Positions 1-11,824 of a DNA stretch of 64,000 nt are shown in pieces (positions within the stretch are counted from its first letter, which is position 1; every line of letters starts with the position of its first letter). The DNA is from Moniliella sp. 'wahieum'. Taxonomy: Eukaryota; Basidiomycota; Moniliellomycetes; Moniliellales; Moniliellaceae. The notes under the pieces are model-generated. The model was not told where the DNA came from, did no database searches, and was given only the letters and a program-made list of their open reading frames with translations. The position numbers and the translations under genes were made by a program. Location of the stretch: positions 568,001 to 632,000 of the forward strand of contig RSEE01000030.1 of NCBI GenBank assembly GCA_003971905.1. Reading direction: 5' to 3'.

Positions 1-396
1 CCGAGTTGAGTGCGTTGATCACCATCTTGCGGTCCACAGGACCCGTGATCTCCACCCGCCGGTCGCGCAGACCAGCAGCGGGAGGGGCCGCACGCCAAGT
101 CGGGTCCTCCCGAATGTACTTGGTCTCTGGCAAGAAGTCAAGAGGCACGCCGGCATCGAGTTGCAGCTGCCGCACCTCGCGCGCCTTGAGCAACTTCTGG
201 CGTGTTGGCTCAAAGGTGCGGTGGAGGATGGCGAGGAATGAAAGCGCCTCGGGAGTCAGGATCTCCTTGTGCAGACCCTCGACCGGGCCTGAGTGATGAG
301 CAAGGAGAAGGTGTCAGTCACACGCCTCCCAGGGCGCATTGTTGAAGGCAGGGATGAAAAAGACATACCAAGAACGCGAATGCCGTCGATGGACAT
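1..396 (-). CDS. MLS1: malate synthase, N-terminal part (gene runs off the left edge)
   Basis: Malate synthase condenses glyoxylate with acetyl-CoA to malate in the glyoxylate cycle, usually in peroxisomes or cytosol. The start ATG is at 396-394; exon 1 (396-369) reads [10 protein letters not shown], an intron with GTATGT..CAG borders spans 368-289, and exon 2 (288-1) continues with [53 protein letters not shown] and [13 protein letters not shown]. The FLPET, IR-DPTW and RR-EITGP blocks are hallmarks of the family's N-terminal clasp region and of the start of the TIM barrel. About 105 residues are present out of a usual 540-560; the catalytic residues lie beyond the edge. No frame break is seen in this part. 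A TATA box sits about 90 bp upstream of the ATG. Identification is firm from motif order; the symbol is by homology to the yeast gene. Confidence 0.93.
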
Positions 397-484
397 GGTG
401 GCTAAGCTGACAGTGTGGTGTGAGCCTAGAGGGGGTGGGGATAGGAGCTGGGATGAAGATGCTGGATGTGGGGGGGGGGCGGGC

Positions 485-492
485 TATATATA
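485..492 (-). promoter_or_regulatory. TATA box of the malate synthase gene
   Basis: A run of four TA pairs lies about 90 bp upstream of the malate synthase ATG, a normal spacing for this window, where similar TATA runs stand 70-140 bp before the histone ATGs. A G-rich stretch (470-483) abuts it. Confidence 0.55.
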
Positions 493-1689
493 CACCAGTG
501 GCGGAGGTTGCGTCACCAGCGCATCAGCCTGGGGCGTCTGGCCAACCAGCTGGGGTGGTAGTGGTGTCGCTTTGTGCGGGGGGGCAGGCTGGCGCCGTGC
601 CTGCCGCATGCGACAACATTTCACTTTTACCCACCGCGATGATCGATGACGCGGACGGAGGTCTAGACGAGCAGCCAACACTGGCCGGGTGCTGCAGGCG
701 GTTTGTCCGCTACGCCCGAATCCGTTTCCTCCGCCGGAGCGGGGATTTTGAAATGTGCAGCTCCGCTCGGACCAGCCCCGGTCACCCGTGTCACAGATCA
801 CCGCCGCAGTCAGCGTTGCAGTCACCGAACGCCGTGCAATGCCCAAATACACAGTGGGCCGCGGGTGTGCTCTTGCACTGGCACCAGCCTGCGTAGGCCC
901 AGCGCCAGTCTGGCGATCGGTTCGGCTCCGCCTCCCGTCTCGGCTCCAGCCTGCTCCCGCCTGCTCCCGCCGCGGCGGCTGGGGGAAGCCGGCGGCTTGG
1001 AGCGCTTAGAAAACCCAAGCGCTTATTAGCGCCGCTGAATTATATTGGCGGCGGATGGGATTGATTAAGATTACCTACTTGTTCATTAGTTGCAATTTAA
1101 AATTTAAAATTTAACCCTTGATCATGTTACGCCATAGTCGTTAATCGATAATCGAGATAATCAGCTTAATCATCATGTTCTCCATCTCGCGTCCATGTCA
1201 CATGTCACGTCCTACTTGCCACACCCGAGCGCGCTTCGGCACGCGTGCAACCGTTGCCCTTTCTGCTAAGGCGTCACACTTAGCGCTTACAGACCGCCGC
1301 GCATCCAATGCTACGCTATGTTGAGTCACCGGGTGGCTCGTGCTTTGGCCAATGTCCCATCAGTTCCTCCTCATGCACCTGGGAGTTCTGTTTTTTCTCT
1401 CCTGTTTTTCTTTGTTCAGCAGCATAGCCCCTGGTGGCGACTCGCTGCTTGATGTTCTTCAGTAGGCGTTGCTGGTTGGCTTAGACCACCACCACCCATC
1501 AGTGCGATTGCATCACCCTCGAGGACCATCTGGACTCCAGGTCTCATCACGCTATTGTATGGACGCCGAAACAGCACTACCGATTCCCAGCGGCTACTAG
1601 AGGACACACCCAACAACACATGCCAAAGGAGGATATTCTTGCAGTATGGAGCTGCTGGTACAGGCAACAGTACAGGCATTGACATCGCC
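493..1689. other. intergenic DNA between malate synthase and histone H4
   Basis: No supported gene. The stretch holds a GC-rich part (500-1020) and an AT-rich part (1020-1190) containing a short direct repeat of an AATTTAAA-type unit near 1092-1113. Open frames here have no recognisable domain and overlap one another on both strands. The last part (1416-1689) is presumably the 3' untranslated region of H4. Confidence 0.5.
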
Positions 1690-2021
<332 letters not shown>

Positions 2022-2140
2022 TCAGATGTCAATGGACTTTGGAAATGCAGCGAAGCAAGAGCGAAAACATACTTTGTCAGAGAGAAGATCAGAGAGGTGG
2101 ATGAAGGAAAACAACAGTTGGGACCCCAACGAGCCCGCTT

Positions 2141-2576
2141 TTATATAAGTCCTCTGACGCGTTGATTATGAGACCGCTCCGAGAATGGTATCGACCATTC
2201 ATCATGCATCATCGATCATCGATCATCAATTAATGGACAGGATTGTGTCTAAGATCTGACACCCAGAAGGGGCTGCGTCAGCGCGTCAGCTTTTCCCGAT
2301 TTGTGAACGTTGTGAACGTGGTATGAGGCTGGGGGATGCCCATGTTCGTTCACACGTTCACAAAAAAAGAGAACGCGATGGCATCCACATTTCAACCCTG
2401 CAACATTTCAATAGTGTGTCTTCGTTGTCGGTGGTGATTCTGTTGGACTCAAGCAGGCGAGCGCGTTGTGAACGTATGGAACTAAGGCAGATTGTATGTT
2501 GCGCCTGCTCGCAGGGTATACGCCTTGGCTTGCGGCTGTTTGGCACCCGCATGCCCCTCTCCCGAAGATATATATA
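2141..2576. promoter_or_regulatory. divergent H4/H3 promoter with repeated GTGAACG elements
   Basis: TATA runs face outward at 2141-2148 (for H4) and 2569-2576 (for H3). Between them the motif GTGAACG occurs five times: two direct copies at 2302-2319, two on the opposite strand within 2346-2362, and one near 2467-2473. A single GTGAACG also lies in the H2A/H2B promoter at 4399-4405. Clustering in a bidirectional histone promoter suggests a histone upstream activating element; this is inference. The motif does not obviously match the yeast Spt10 site. A 7-bp-period array (2199-2230) also lies in this interval. Confidence 0.5.
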
Positions 2577-2642
2577 GCACCTTTGCGTGAAGTTGCAGCC
2601 ACCCCTTTCCGTTATCGCATTGCTCCCCCCTTTACTCGCATC

Positions 2643-3131
<489 letters not shown>

Positions 3132-3208
3132 AAGGTCTTATTTTATCCCTTTTCTCTCCCCTGTACAACTACTGTTTCAATCATGTGCTGCACCCACCAA
3201 TATACTAT

Positions 3209-3605
3209 TTACTTAATGGCATCCATCGTCTGCATTCGGTACATGTGTAGCGCTGCCTTCATCTTGAAGGATGGATTGAGGCTGAGATCTGAGAGAATAC
3301 TGAAGATGTTGACGGCATATGCTTCAATGTGGTCCCCGTAGCCACGGGCGATTGAACAAGATTTGCTCTCGCCACTATACTGGACTGTGCCGTCACAATC
3401 TCCAGCGACTAGCGAACCTCCAGGGAGGAAGTCACAACATGGGTTAGAGTTGTAACGGATCTAAGGACAAACAAACGACATCAACGCCGTTGGTTGCTGA
3501 GTCAATGAGGGCGATAACCTACGAATGCGAGCTGCAGTTACTACTTACGCGTAACACATCCAGGTAGGTTACCACGAAGTTTACTTCGAGTTCAACGTCA
3601 ACAGT
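3209..3605 (-). pseudogene. orphan coding exons of an unrecognised gene between H3 and H2A
   Basis: A clean 84-codon frame (3460-3209, stop TAA at 3211-3209) follows a good acceptor (TCCTTAG) and reads IRYNSNPCCDFLPGGSLVAG then DCDGTVQYSGESKS, ending HMYRMQTMDAIK. Upstream, an intron of 88 bp (3548-3461, GTAAGT donor) leads to a short exon reading VNFVVTYLDVLR in matching phase. Further upstream the frame closes within TTAACGT-rich repetitive sequence, so no start was found. The LVAGDCDGTV stretch is reminiscent of a WD-repeat strand, but I cannot assign a family. It may be the 3' remnant of a gene, or a gene whose 5' part I cannot follow through sequence errors. It lies 3' to both H3 and H2A. 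Confidence 0.35.
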
Positions 3606-3779
3606 TACCGATTAACGTTTAACGTACATGTTGAGCAGCTGGCCATACCTTCACATAGACTTACAACACCATGAACGTCGAACAGGATTGCTACGGAAAG
3701 CAAGGCATTGACAGGCATAATGTAACAATTACATCGTAGTGTACATAGGCAAAGGGTCTTACGTGACCGATAGAGTCGC

Positions 3780-4270
3780 TTAAACCTCCTGCGAGGCCTT
3801 CTTGCTCTTGCCCGACTTGGCGGGAAGCAGCTCGGGGTTGATGTGAGGTAGCACACCACCCTGGGAAATAGTAACACCGCCGAGAAGCTTGTTCAGTTCC
3901 TCGTCGTTGCGGATGGCGAGCTGGAGGTGACGGGGTACAATCTAAGAGTAACATCGCATGTCAGTGACGCTGAGGAAGACAGAGGGGGCACTCCTGGGGA
4001 AAGACGGATACATACACGGCTCTTCTTGTTGTCACGCGCAGCATTGCCAGCCAACTCGAGAATTTCAGCAGTGAGGTATTCAAGCACCGCAGCAAGGTAT
4101 ACTGGAGCGCCAGCACCAACACGTTGAGCGTAGTTGCCCTTGCGGAGGAGACGGTGAATACGGCCAACAGGGAACTGCAGGCCAGCCTTGGCCGAACGCG
4201 AAGTCGCCTTGCCGCTCGACGCGCCACCGGCCTTGCCGCCAGACTTGCCACCAGACTTGCCACCAGACAT
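3780..4270 (-). CDS. HTA1: histone H2A (H2A.X-like tail)
   Basis: Core histone H2A, 138 residues, intact. The ATG is at 4270-4268. Exon 1 (4270-4016) reads [36 protein letters not shown] and ends DNKKSR; the intron 4015-3942 has a GTATGT donor and a TTAG acceptor; exon 2 (3941-3780) reads [20 protein letters not shown] and ends KASQEV. The [35 protein letters not shown] and [13 protein letters not shown] blocks are diagnostic. The C-terminal SQE motif is the site phosphorylated by ATM/ATR-type kinases in fungal H2A, so this copy also serves the H2A.X role. Divergent from H2B; TATA at 4358-4364. No frame break, in contrast to H3 and H4. Confidence 0.97.
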
Positions 4271-4357
4271 GTTGAGAGAGTTGAAGTTAAGGAAAAAGCG
4301 GAAGAGAGAAGGTGGGAGAGGTTGGTAAGGCACTGACAGCAAGAGGTCCCGACCACG

Positions 4358-4586
4358 TATATATGTCGCTACCCCTCTGGCGCAAGCCACGAGCTTGGGT
4401 GAACGGTCCGGTTGATCCAAGGCGCTAGGCGAGAGGCAGTTTTGATGCGCACCATAATGCCTCCGACCTATGTAACCGCAATTTAGGTACGCTACCAACC
4501 CTAACGGAGGTGGTGTTTTGGTGCGCACTAAATTGTTTGCTCCCCGCCCCTTGGGCGGCCGGAGCGAAGTCAAGGCCTGTATATAA
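4358..4586. promoter_or_regulatory. divergent H2A/H2B promoter with a 20-bp direct repeat
   Basis: TATA runs lie at 4358-4364 (toward H2A) and 4580-4586 (toward H2B). Between them two near copies of a 20-bp element built on TTTTG-R-TGCGCAC occur at about 4440-4459 and 4514-4533, spaced about 74 bp. Their core, TGCGCA, is a palindrome. Such a paired element in a bidirectional histone promoter is a candidate activator site; no known factor is assigned. Confidence 0.45.
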
Positions 4587-4679
4587 CGCGTGTCGGTGTC
4601 CCAAGCCGTTTGCCCAACCACCTCTCCATCCCACCACCTGTGCACCCGCCTACCCCCACTTCCTCTAGTTCTCTCAAAC

Positions 4680-5172
<493 letters not shown>

Positions 5173-5396
5173 GCTGGTCCAGAGCTCTGGGTACCTTGTA
5201 GACATATTGTATCATTATGCCCACGCATCTGAAGAGGGTTGGGTGTGGAGAACCAGATAAGATAAAGGGGAAATGGGAGAGTGATGCAAGTGATTTGTAG
5301 AAGAAAACAGCTGGTCTGAAAAGTATCAGTGTGGTCGGTGTCGACCAGTAAGCCTGATGAAAATGGTGTGGACCTACCCGCTATCGCATAGTCTGG

Positions 5397-5615
5397 CTAA
5401 GGCGTCGACGCAAACGGCTGTGATCGAAAGTGTGGATGCGGAATACACTCGAGTTCCCGACTATCTAGCTCAGCGCCAATGTTTTCCTCCTCCAACAGGT
5501 ATGCGTACTGGCCGATGAATGTGTAGCCGCGCGACGCCTATCGCACTTTCACGTAGTGTCCGGGAAGGAAATTATAATCAGCTTGCTCAAACTTCCACGC
5601 CAACGGGAAATACCC
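5397..5615 (-). pseudogene. coding-like fragment with an in-frame amber codon, 3' of HSE1
   Basis: One uninterrupted phase of 73 codons reads GYFPLAWKFEQADYNFLPGH, then YVKVR, a TAG, then ASRGYTFIGQYAYLLEEENI, GAELDSRELECIPHPHF and a TAG stop at 5399-5397. Amino-acid composition is protein-like on both sides of the internal TAG, and the segment is preceded by an acceptor-like CGCATAG. I do not recognise the family. It could be an alternative last exon of HSE1 (a GTAAAA donor lies just before the HSE1 stop, giving an intron of about 54 bp), a separate decayed gene, or chance. The amber codon is not explained by homopolymer loss. Confidence 0.28.
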
Positions 5616-5646
5616 CTATGCGAAAGGAGTAGAAATTCTCTTGAAA

Positions 5647-7214
5647 TCAGAGCTTCTCTGGCGTTTTACTGGGCTGGGGGGCCTTGAGGAAAGACCGAAT
5701 AGTACCACCGAGCATACTCGGGGAAGAAGGGTCGAGCCCAGGGGGTGGCTGAGGGATCGCCTCATACCCCGTCCCCGGGGCCGAGGGAGCCGAGCCAGCA
5801 GAGTAGGCTGGCTGGCCCGACGCCGGGCAGTAGCGTTGGTCGGAGGCTGGGATGGGCCAGGGAGATGGGGCCTGGGTAGCGGGAGGTTGTGCGGTCGCTT
5901 GTGGTAGCACTACCGGTGCCGAGGGGACAACAATCTGGTCAAAGCGAGTACGAGCCTGGACGAAGTGCTGATTCAGCCCGCGTAGGTCATTCAACCGGAC
6001 TTGGTATTTCTCCGCCAACTGGGCCACTTGCGGAGAGATCGCCAAGGCCTGCTGATACAGACCTTGAAGCTCTTCGTTATCGGCCAAGTTCTCCGGGAGA
6101 CCTTGACCCGCCTTGACTCGTGTCTCAAGGGCCATCAGCTTCTCGACTAGTGCGTCAACCGTCTGAGAGGCAGCAAACACTTGTCCCTCCATCGCCGCTT
6201 CTTGTGCTTTGTCCTGAGCCGAAGGCTCAGGAATCACTTCCTACAGTCCTGTTAGTATAAATGCAAAATCTAGAATGCAGAGGAAGAGCGTGTACAAACC
6301 AAATGGTTAACCGGCACAATTCCAATCTCTCCCCGTAGCTCAGCCTTCCACCAATGCTCATACACCGTATTCAACACCCGCAGTACATCCCCCGCACGGA
6401 ATCCCAGCTCGCCCTGCTCACTAGGGATAAAGTCGTACAAGGCACGGACTTTTTTAACTGCCTGTGCCTCGGGAGCAGGCGCGGCTACAGGCGCAGGCGC
6501 CGAGGGAAGCGAGGAGGTAAGAGGGGTGGACTGCGGGGCGGAGGCGGAGGCAGTAGGGGCTGATGGGTTCGAAGAAAAATTGGCCCTGCCTGACCGTTCT
6601 GGGCGGCCACCCTGGTCGTTAAGGGACAGCGCCAAGACACGTTGCAGTTCCTCCTCCTCCTTCTCCGCCGCTGTTTTGGGTGGCGGCTCCTTTTTCTCTT
6701 CAAACTCGTAGTCTGTTCAAGGTCAGTTGGGGACACACAGTGCACAACCCAAGGAGAAAGTGCGTACGTTCGGCCTTGAGTTCCTCGTACGTTTCTTGCA
6801 TGATGGCTCCTGCTCCGTTGCCTGCTGCATCCTGTGCGGAGGAGTTCATGTCTTGGGCCCAGGTGCGGATGAGACCCAGGATACGTTTGCGCACCACGTC
6901 GTGTACGCTCGCCCGATCGTGTACCATGCGAACCAGCTGGGTGCAAAATGCACGGCTAGAGAGCTCCGGGTAAATTACCGAGGGGTCACATTCTTTCCGA
7001 GCGCATCCGCCAATGAAAGAGAGAAGAGTTGCACATTCGCACTCCGATGGGCCAGACGGCGAATCAAGGCATCGATCACTTGGCGTGCGCCAGTCTCGCG
7101 CTGACTGCTCACGCGGTCGCAGATTTGCAGGTTCAAGTCCCAATTTTCAGAAGTTAGGTTCTCATCGGTTGCCTTGGCAACCTGCTCGTCGTAGGGATTG
7201 GCAGCACGGAACAT
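5647..7214 (-). CDS. HSE1: HSE1/STAM-type ESCRT-0 subunit (VHS, UIM, SH3)
   Basis: ESCRT-0 subunit that with Vps27 captures ubiquitinated cargo on endosomes. The ATG at 7214-7212 gives MFRAANPYDEQVAKATDENL, TSENWDLNLQICDRVSSQ, the start of a VHS domain (about residues 5-150) that continues PSVIYPELSSRAFCTQLVRM. A ubiquitin-interacting motif follows (EEELQRVLALSLNDQG), then an SH3 domain (VRALYDFIPSEQGELGFRAG, VLRVLNTVYEHWWKAEL, GEIGIVPVNHL), a coiled-coil segment (VDALVEKLMALETRVKAGQG) and a P/Q/A-rich tail ending KTPEKL. Introns: 6767-6713 and 6299-6241. A frame change in the VHS domain near 6990 (AAGAATGTGAC, needing one more T) fits homopolymer loss. Domain order matches yeast Hse1 and animal STAM. 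Vps27 is not in the window. Confidence 0.92.
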
Positions 7215-7670
7215 GGCGGGAGAGGGGTGGGTTGGTGGCGGCAATGAGGCTGGTTGAGACCCATCTGAGTTCGGCGTACAGGTGCATCGGGGCCGCGCCG
7301 CCTGATGACGTAATCCACCATAGGTCGAGACAGGTTCCTTTGATATGGACAAGTCAATCCGCGCGTATTAGGGACACAGCGTGACGCGTGACTGTCCCAA
7401 GCCCGTCTTCACCTATTTGACCACCACAGTCTGCCCTGGGGATCGTAGGCCCAATCCCTAAGTTATATCCCTAAGTTATAGTATCCAGCTCACTGGATCC
7501 TTCTGTGTTACGGATTCGGTGTGAATATATATGGCAAACGTTGTTGGAAGTATATGAGAGGCCCACAGAAAGATGCTTAGAACGAACGCTGATCGTTGAA
7601 TATTGAATCAAACGTGGGAAGGTGTGTATATATTGTAGAAGGCACGGGTAGAGCACTTGGTGTTCCTCTC

Positions 7671-9426
7671 TCATCCGAGGACCTCCTGCAGCCAAGCAGC
7701 CAAATCAAACATATCCCCCAGTTCCAGGAAAGGATGGGAGAGAAGACGATGCGGGGCCGGGCGTGCTGTCGGGTCCTTATCCAGACAAAGATCGACAAAG
7801 TTGCACATTGTCCGTGGGAAACGGGGGACAGGGGGTGCCGGCTCATGCACAATTCGTTGCAGCAAGTCTAGGATGCTCCACGGTCCGTTCGGGCACTCTT
7901 CCTCGGCGGGGGGGTAGGAACCGGCATGATGTGATGCCTCTTCGTCCGGGTGAGGAGCACCATTTCTCTCAAAAGCCTTGAGGGCTGGGAAACATGGGGT
8001 GGGCCATCCGTGGCGGCGGGCGTGCCGGTTGTAGGGGAGTGAAGGAAGGCCACCTGGTCCTCTTCCTTCTCTCGCCCGGGGCCAGGGGTACGAACAGGTG
8101 TAGGGAGTGGCTTGCTCCGCTCCCGAACTGTTGTGTTCTGGCGAGGTTGGGAAGGTATGCGCTCCAGCTCAGGCAACGCGGGGGAGATGGGGTGCAAGGA
8201 GAGGTCTAACAAGTCCTCCGTTTGCTCTTCTACCTCTTCCTCGTCCTTGAATGGCATGCGTCCCAACGCTACTTCCATCAGCGTCAGACCCAGAGACCAT
8301 ACGTCCGATGTAATGGTGTAGGGGTGGCCTTGAATTCGTTCGGGCTGTTTCGCGCGATTTATCAAACAATGAAGAGAAAAAGGAAGGTTAGTGCAGAATT
8401 CCGGGAGAGAAAAGGCACGTACACTCATATAGGTGCTCGTCCCTACAAAGGTATCGGCGACAGAGTGGTTAATTCCTTCGATACACCGAAGTCGCAGAGC
8501 TTGACTTCGCCCCGCCATGTGAGGAGAATATTGGACGGCTTGATGTCTAATAATGGTCAGCCTAAATGATCAAATAAGAAGGCAAAAGAAACATACCACG
8601 GTGGATGATGCGATGTTTGTCGTAAAGATAGATCATTCCCTTGAGAGCCGAAAGAATGACCTTTGCAGCTGCAGCGGGGAAGTGGGTTGGTCTTTCTGGT
8701 CTGCGCCGGAGCAGAGTAAGGGTGGGGGGTAAGCTTCCGATGGAAGAGGGAAGGACCACGCCAGGTGCGGGTGCACTACACGATCCAAGGAACCCGGATG
8801 TAAAATTCAATCACCAGACAAATGTAGGGCGCATGCAGCAGCGAGCCAAAACACCCTACAATCTCGGGCGCACGACAATGCTGGAGGACCTTGAGCTCTA
8901 ACAGGGCTTGCTTGCGCACTGAATGCTTGGCGTCCACCACCAACGTCTTGCGTGCCATCATCCTCCCGCTCGGGCGATGACGAACCTGCCAAGGTCGGTG
9001 TCAGCGTATGTATCCCATACACAGTAGCAAGGAGGAGGGAGTGGTGTTTTCATACCAATGCTACAGTACCGCTGCTCCCAATGCCCAAGTCGGCCACAAA
9101 GTCCAAGTCCGAGTAGAGCAAGGGCCATCAAGCGCCTGGGAGCACGAGCCTTCGGATGTAAACGCGAGGCTGCGCTCACAGGGCGCTTGAGCGGAAGAGG
9201 AACTTGCGGTATTTACCTTCTTGTCATCAGGGGAGTGGTTTCAGAGGTAGTGCCGGACGAGGTAGAAGAGTTCTGCGGTTGACTAATCTTAGCCGAGGGG
9301 GAGGTACTGGCGGGGGAGGTCTCTAGTGTAACGGGAAGTTGCAGTCCTTTGAAGTTCCTCTTTCTCTCCCCGCGGTGCGTCGATATGAGTCTCACCCAAG
9401 GGGGGCGAGGTGCGTGTGCGCTTCAT
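7671..9426 (-). CDS. STE7: MAP kinase kinase, STE7/Byr1/Fuz7 class
   Basis: Dual-specificity kinase of the pheromone/filamentation MAPK cascade. The likely ATG is at 9426-9424 ([20 protein letters not shown]), followed by the family's RNFKGLQLP block. Visible kinase parts: the glycine loop [20 protein letters not shown]; the VAIK-lysine strand with [35 protein letters not shown]; the catalytic segment [23 protein letters not shown]; the activation loop [13 protein letters not shown] with [20 protein letters not shown]; an Asp/Glu- and Pro-rich insert; and the C-lobe [14 protein letters not shown]. The loop pattern S[12 protein letters not shown] is that of STE7, not MKK1 or PBS2. Several introns are visible, for example GTATGT..TTAG at about 8597-8549. 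At least three one-base frame changes fit homopolymer loss. The stop is at 7673-7671 after AAWLQEVLG. Confidence 0.88.
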
Positions 9427-9880
9427 GCTGGAGCAACTGGTGTCGGGGGCTGAACGAGAATGGTGGCAGGAGAAAGTGGCTGAGGTGGCCCATTGGTGGG
9501 CGTCAAGGTTCCTGTTTGCAACCGCGGCGAATCGGCCAGGGGCCAATTGATTTTTCCCGCATGCGGCTAATACGTATACTATGCGGGCAGCGCTTTATGA
9601 TAATGTGCGCGCGAATATGAATGCTTGACCGGCGACCTGGTCGAGGCCTGAGGCCTGAGTAATGATTGGCCTACTGATCGGTTTGATCTCCTGTCCCGGC
9701 TTTCACGTAGACCGAGACCCGGGCTACCGCCCTGCGACACGCTAGCGAAAGGCCGATAGTGGGTGTACTCTACTATTGCGTGTATTTCTGCTGTCGTTTG
9801 TGTGCAGGACGAGATTGTTATTCTAACCCCAGGTGTTGCTTGCCTCTCCTCCCCCTTGTCTCTTCCCTGTCCTCACATAA
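9427..9880. other. intergenic DNA upstream of the MAP kinase kinase
   Basis: No gene supported. It contains a short two-unit 7-bp array of AGGCCT plus G near 9645-9660. Other open frames are short and unrecognised. Confidence 0.4.
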
Positions 9881-10138
9881 CTACCAGGACACCAGACGCA
9901 CCCATATTCGTGCATCTCGTCGTATACGCGATGTACTAGCGTGCATCAGGCACCACTTGTGCCGATCACAGCAAGCAGCCATCAATTCTTCATCTACAGC
10001 AGAGAGCGCATTTTGTGAATGCTCACTGGTGCCGACTCGCGCTACATCTAATTTGACTGAGCGAATGGCGATAGTTGCCCTCGCCACCGTCATCGGCATT
10101 GCCGTAAATGAGCCGGCAATCAACATGGGTGTGCTCAC
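9881..10138 (-). CDS. small unrecognised ORF with a TATA-like box
   Basis: An 85-codon frame starts MSTPMLIAGSFTAMPMTV at 10138 and ends VRLVSW. A TTATAAAG sequence lies about 50 bp upstream (10185-10192, minus strand), the spacing seen for genes in this window. The N-terminus is mildly hydrophobic but is not a clear signal peptide. No domain is recognised. It sits between the MAP kinase kinase and the hydrolase, both on the same strand. It could be chance. Confidence 0.25.
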   Translation of the reverse strand: MSTPMLIAGSFTAMPMTVARATIAIRSVKLDVARVGTSEHSQNALSAVDEELMAACCDRHKWCLMHASTSRIRRDARIWVRLVSW

Positions 10139-10235
10139 ATTGACACAGGAGAATAAAAAAGGGGATGAGATGGGTGGGGGTGGGGCTTTATAATGAGCGG
10201 TAAGCTCATTACCAGCGCCAGGCTCGCCCGAACGT

Positions 10236-11378
10236 TCACACGTTCACTGGGGTCACCACCTGTTGCATCCACTGGTAGACATGATCAAACTGATGTCATG
10301 GCCCGCGTCAAAGAGATGGTTTTTTCCAGGCCATTCCTCATAGCGCACTTTGAATCCCAGCGAACGAGCCAGCTCTTCAAACTCCTGGCTCTGGCGAACC
10401 GGTACTGCATCATCATCGCATCGCCATGCAGGATGAACATCTCGAGTGTGCCTCCTGAGGCTGATCCGACTACAGCTTTGATGTCGGAGGCATGCGAACG
10501 CAGGTGATCATACGTGTTTATCCTGGAAAGCCAACGCTGTTGCTCCGCCTTGTCTGGGCCAAACAACAGGGTGCGGATGTTACCCTTCCCCTGGCTCCAG
10601 GGGTAGAAGGCATTCCGGGTGAAGAGATCAGCCATTGATTTTTCAGGATGGCTGTTGAAAATCACTTCCCCCTTTGGATCTGAATAGGCCTCCATGACCG
10701 GGTCCAGAGAGGGGGGAGGTGCCCTCCGAAGGGGTCTGGGACTCTGACCAGAAAGGGTCCCCAAAATTGACGGCCGGATAGATCGGGATTGTGCCCCGAA
10801 TCCGAGCGAGATAAGGATGCGCCTTGGGGTCCGAAATTGCAGCGTCGGAAGTGCTCCGAGCGAAACAGCGAGAGCGTAGAAGCCGCCCATCGAGTTGCCC
10901 ATCACAGCAACCCGATCCAGCTCCAGCTTGACCTGGATTTCCTTCTTTTCCAGCTCGGCTTGCAGCGAATCAACCGCCCACTTGAACGCATCCGCTACAT
11001 CTTCCATTTGGGACGCGAAATGAACTTGCGGGCACAAGCTGGGTCAGGTTAGCGAATGGTCCAAGCATGTAGGAACCAGCCTCGTACCGATAATCCGGGT
11101 AGACGCCGACAAAAGGGACTTTGTTCGGTCCTTCCAGCAAGTGCTGGTACACCTCGGTCCGGCCGCCTTGAATTCCGCCTCCTCCATGGATCCAAAAGCA
11201 GACGGGAAGAGAGCCACGTTGTTTGAGCACCTCTTTCGCAGCAGGGTTGTAGGAATAACAACGTCGACGGGCACATCGAGGCCACTCGCGTGCTTGTACG
11301 TGAAGGTATATTTGTCCTGGGCGTCCAGGGCGAGTCGCGGGTTGCGAACACAAACGCAGGCTGATCGGTACTGGACAT
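10236..11378 (-). CDS. alpha/beta-hydrolase fold esterase-like protein
   Basis: The ATG at 11378-11376 gives MSSTDQPAFVFATRDSP, then YTFTYKHASGLDVPVDVVIP. The oxyanion-hole motif follows in VCFWIHGGGGIQGGRTEVYQ, then FVGVYPDYR. The nucleophile elbow is RVAVMGNSMGGFYALAVSLG (G-N-S-M-G, catalytic Ser). Near the C-terminus FILHGDAD carries the acid-loop aspartate and EEWPGKNHLFDAGHD the histidine region, ending with a stop at 10238-10236. Length is about 380 residues, typical of fungal single-domain hydrolases. The substrate cannot be told. There is no signal peptide, so a cytosolic role is likely. Three frame changes (near 11330, 10420 and 10285) each need one base added to a run. No intron is needed. 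A TATA run at about 11479-11487 lies 100 bp upstream. Confidence 0.78.
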
Positions 11379-11824
11379 GTGAGTGCGGTTGGGTGGGGGG
11401 GGGGGGAGAGCGCGCGAGAATGACACAGGGTGGCTAGATTTAAAGCGCAGGCTCGATCTTGAGGCAGTAATCGAGGCGATATATAGATACCTTGACTATT
11501 AGTAACCCTCGTACATATATGCACGTGACTTCAAGCTTCGCTCGCTCTTGAAGCTCCACGCTGTAAGCGCCTTGGCTGCTGTTGGCGCTGGCCGCTGATG
11601 AGTCGACGATCGGAGAGTGCCCGCCAGTGCTAACTGCAAGGAGCTTTATCACCTGGTGTTTATTTCAAAATCCACACAGCGGAATGAACTGATTACGGCA
11701 TTGCTCATTCCGCCGGGAGTTCGGTGTCACGGCATGGCTTCTTGCCACAGCGGGTTGCATCCTGGCCACCATCGCACTCTTGGGCCTGGAGAGCCCGTCT
11801 CGCGTCTCCATACCCTTCAGCAAC

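Noticed and set aside
10236-10260. Inverted AACGTTCACACGTTCAC as a regulatory site
   Set aside because: It overlaps the 3' coding end and stop of the hydrolase gene. The resemblance to the histone GTGAACG motif is probably chance.
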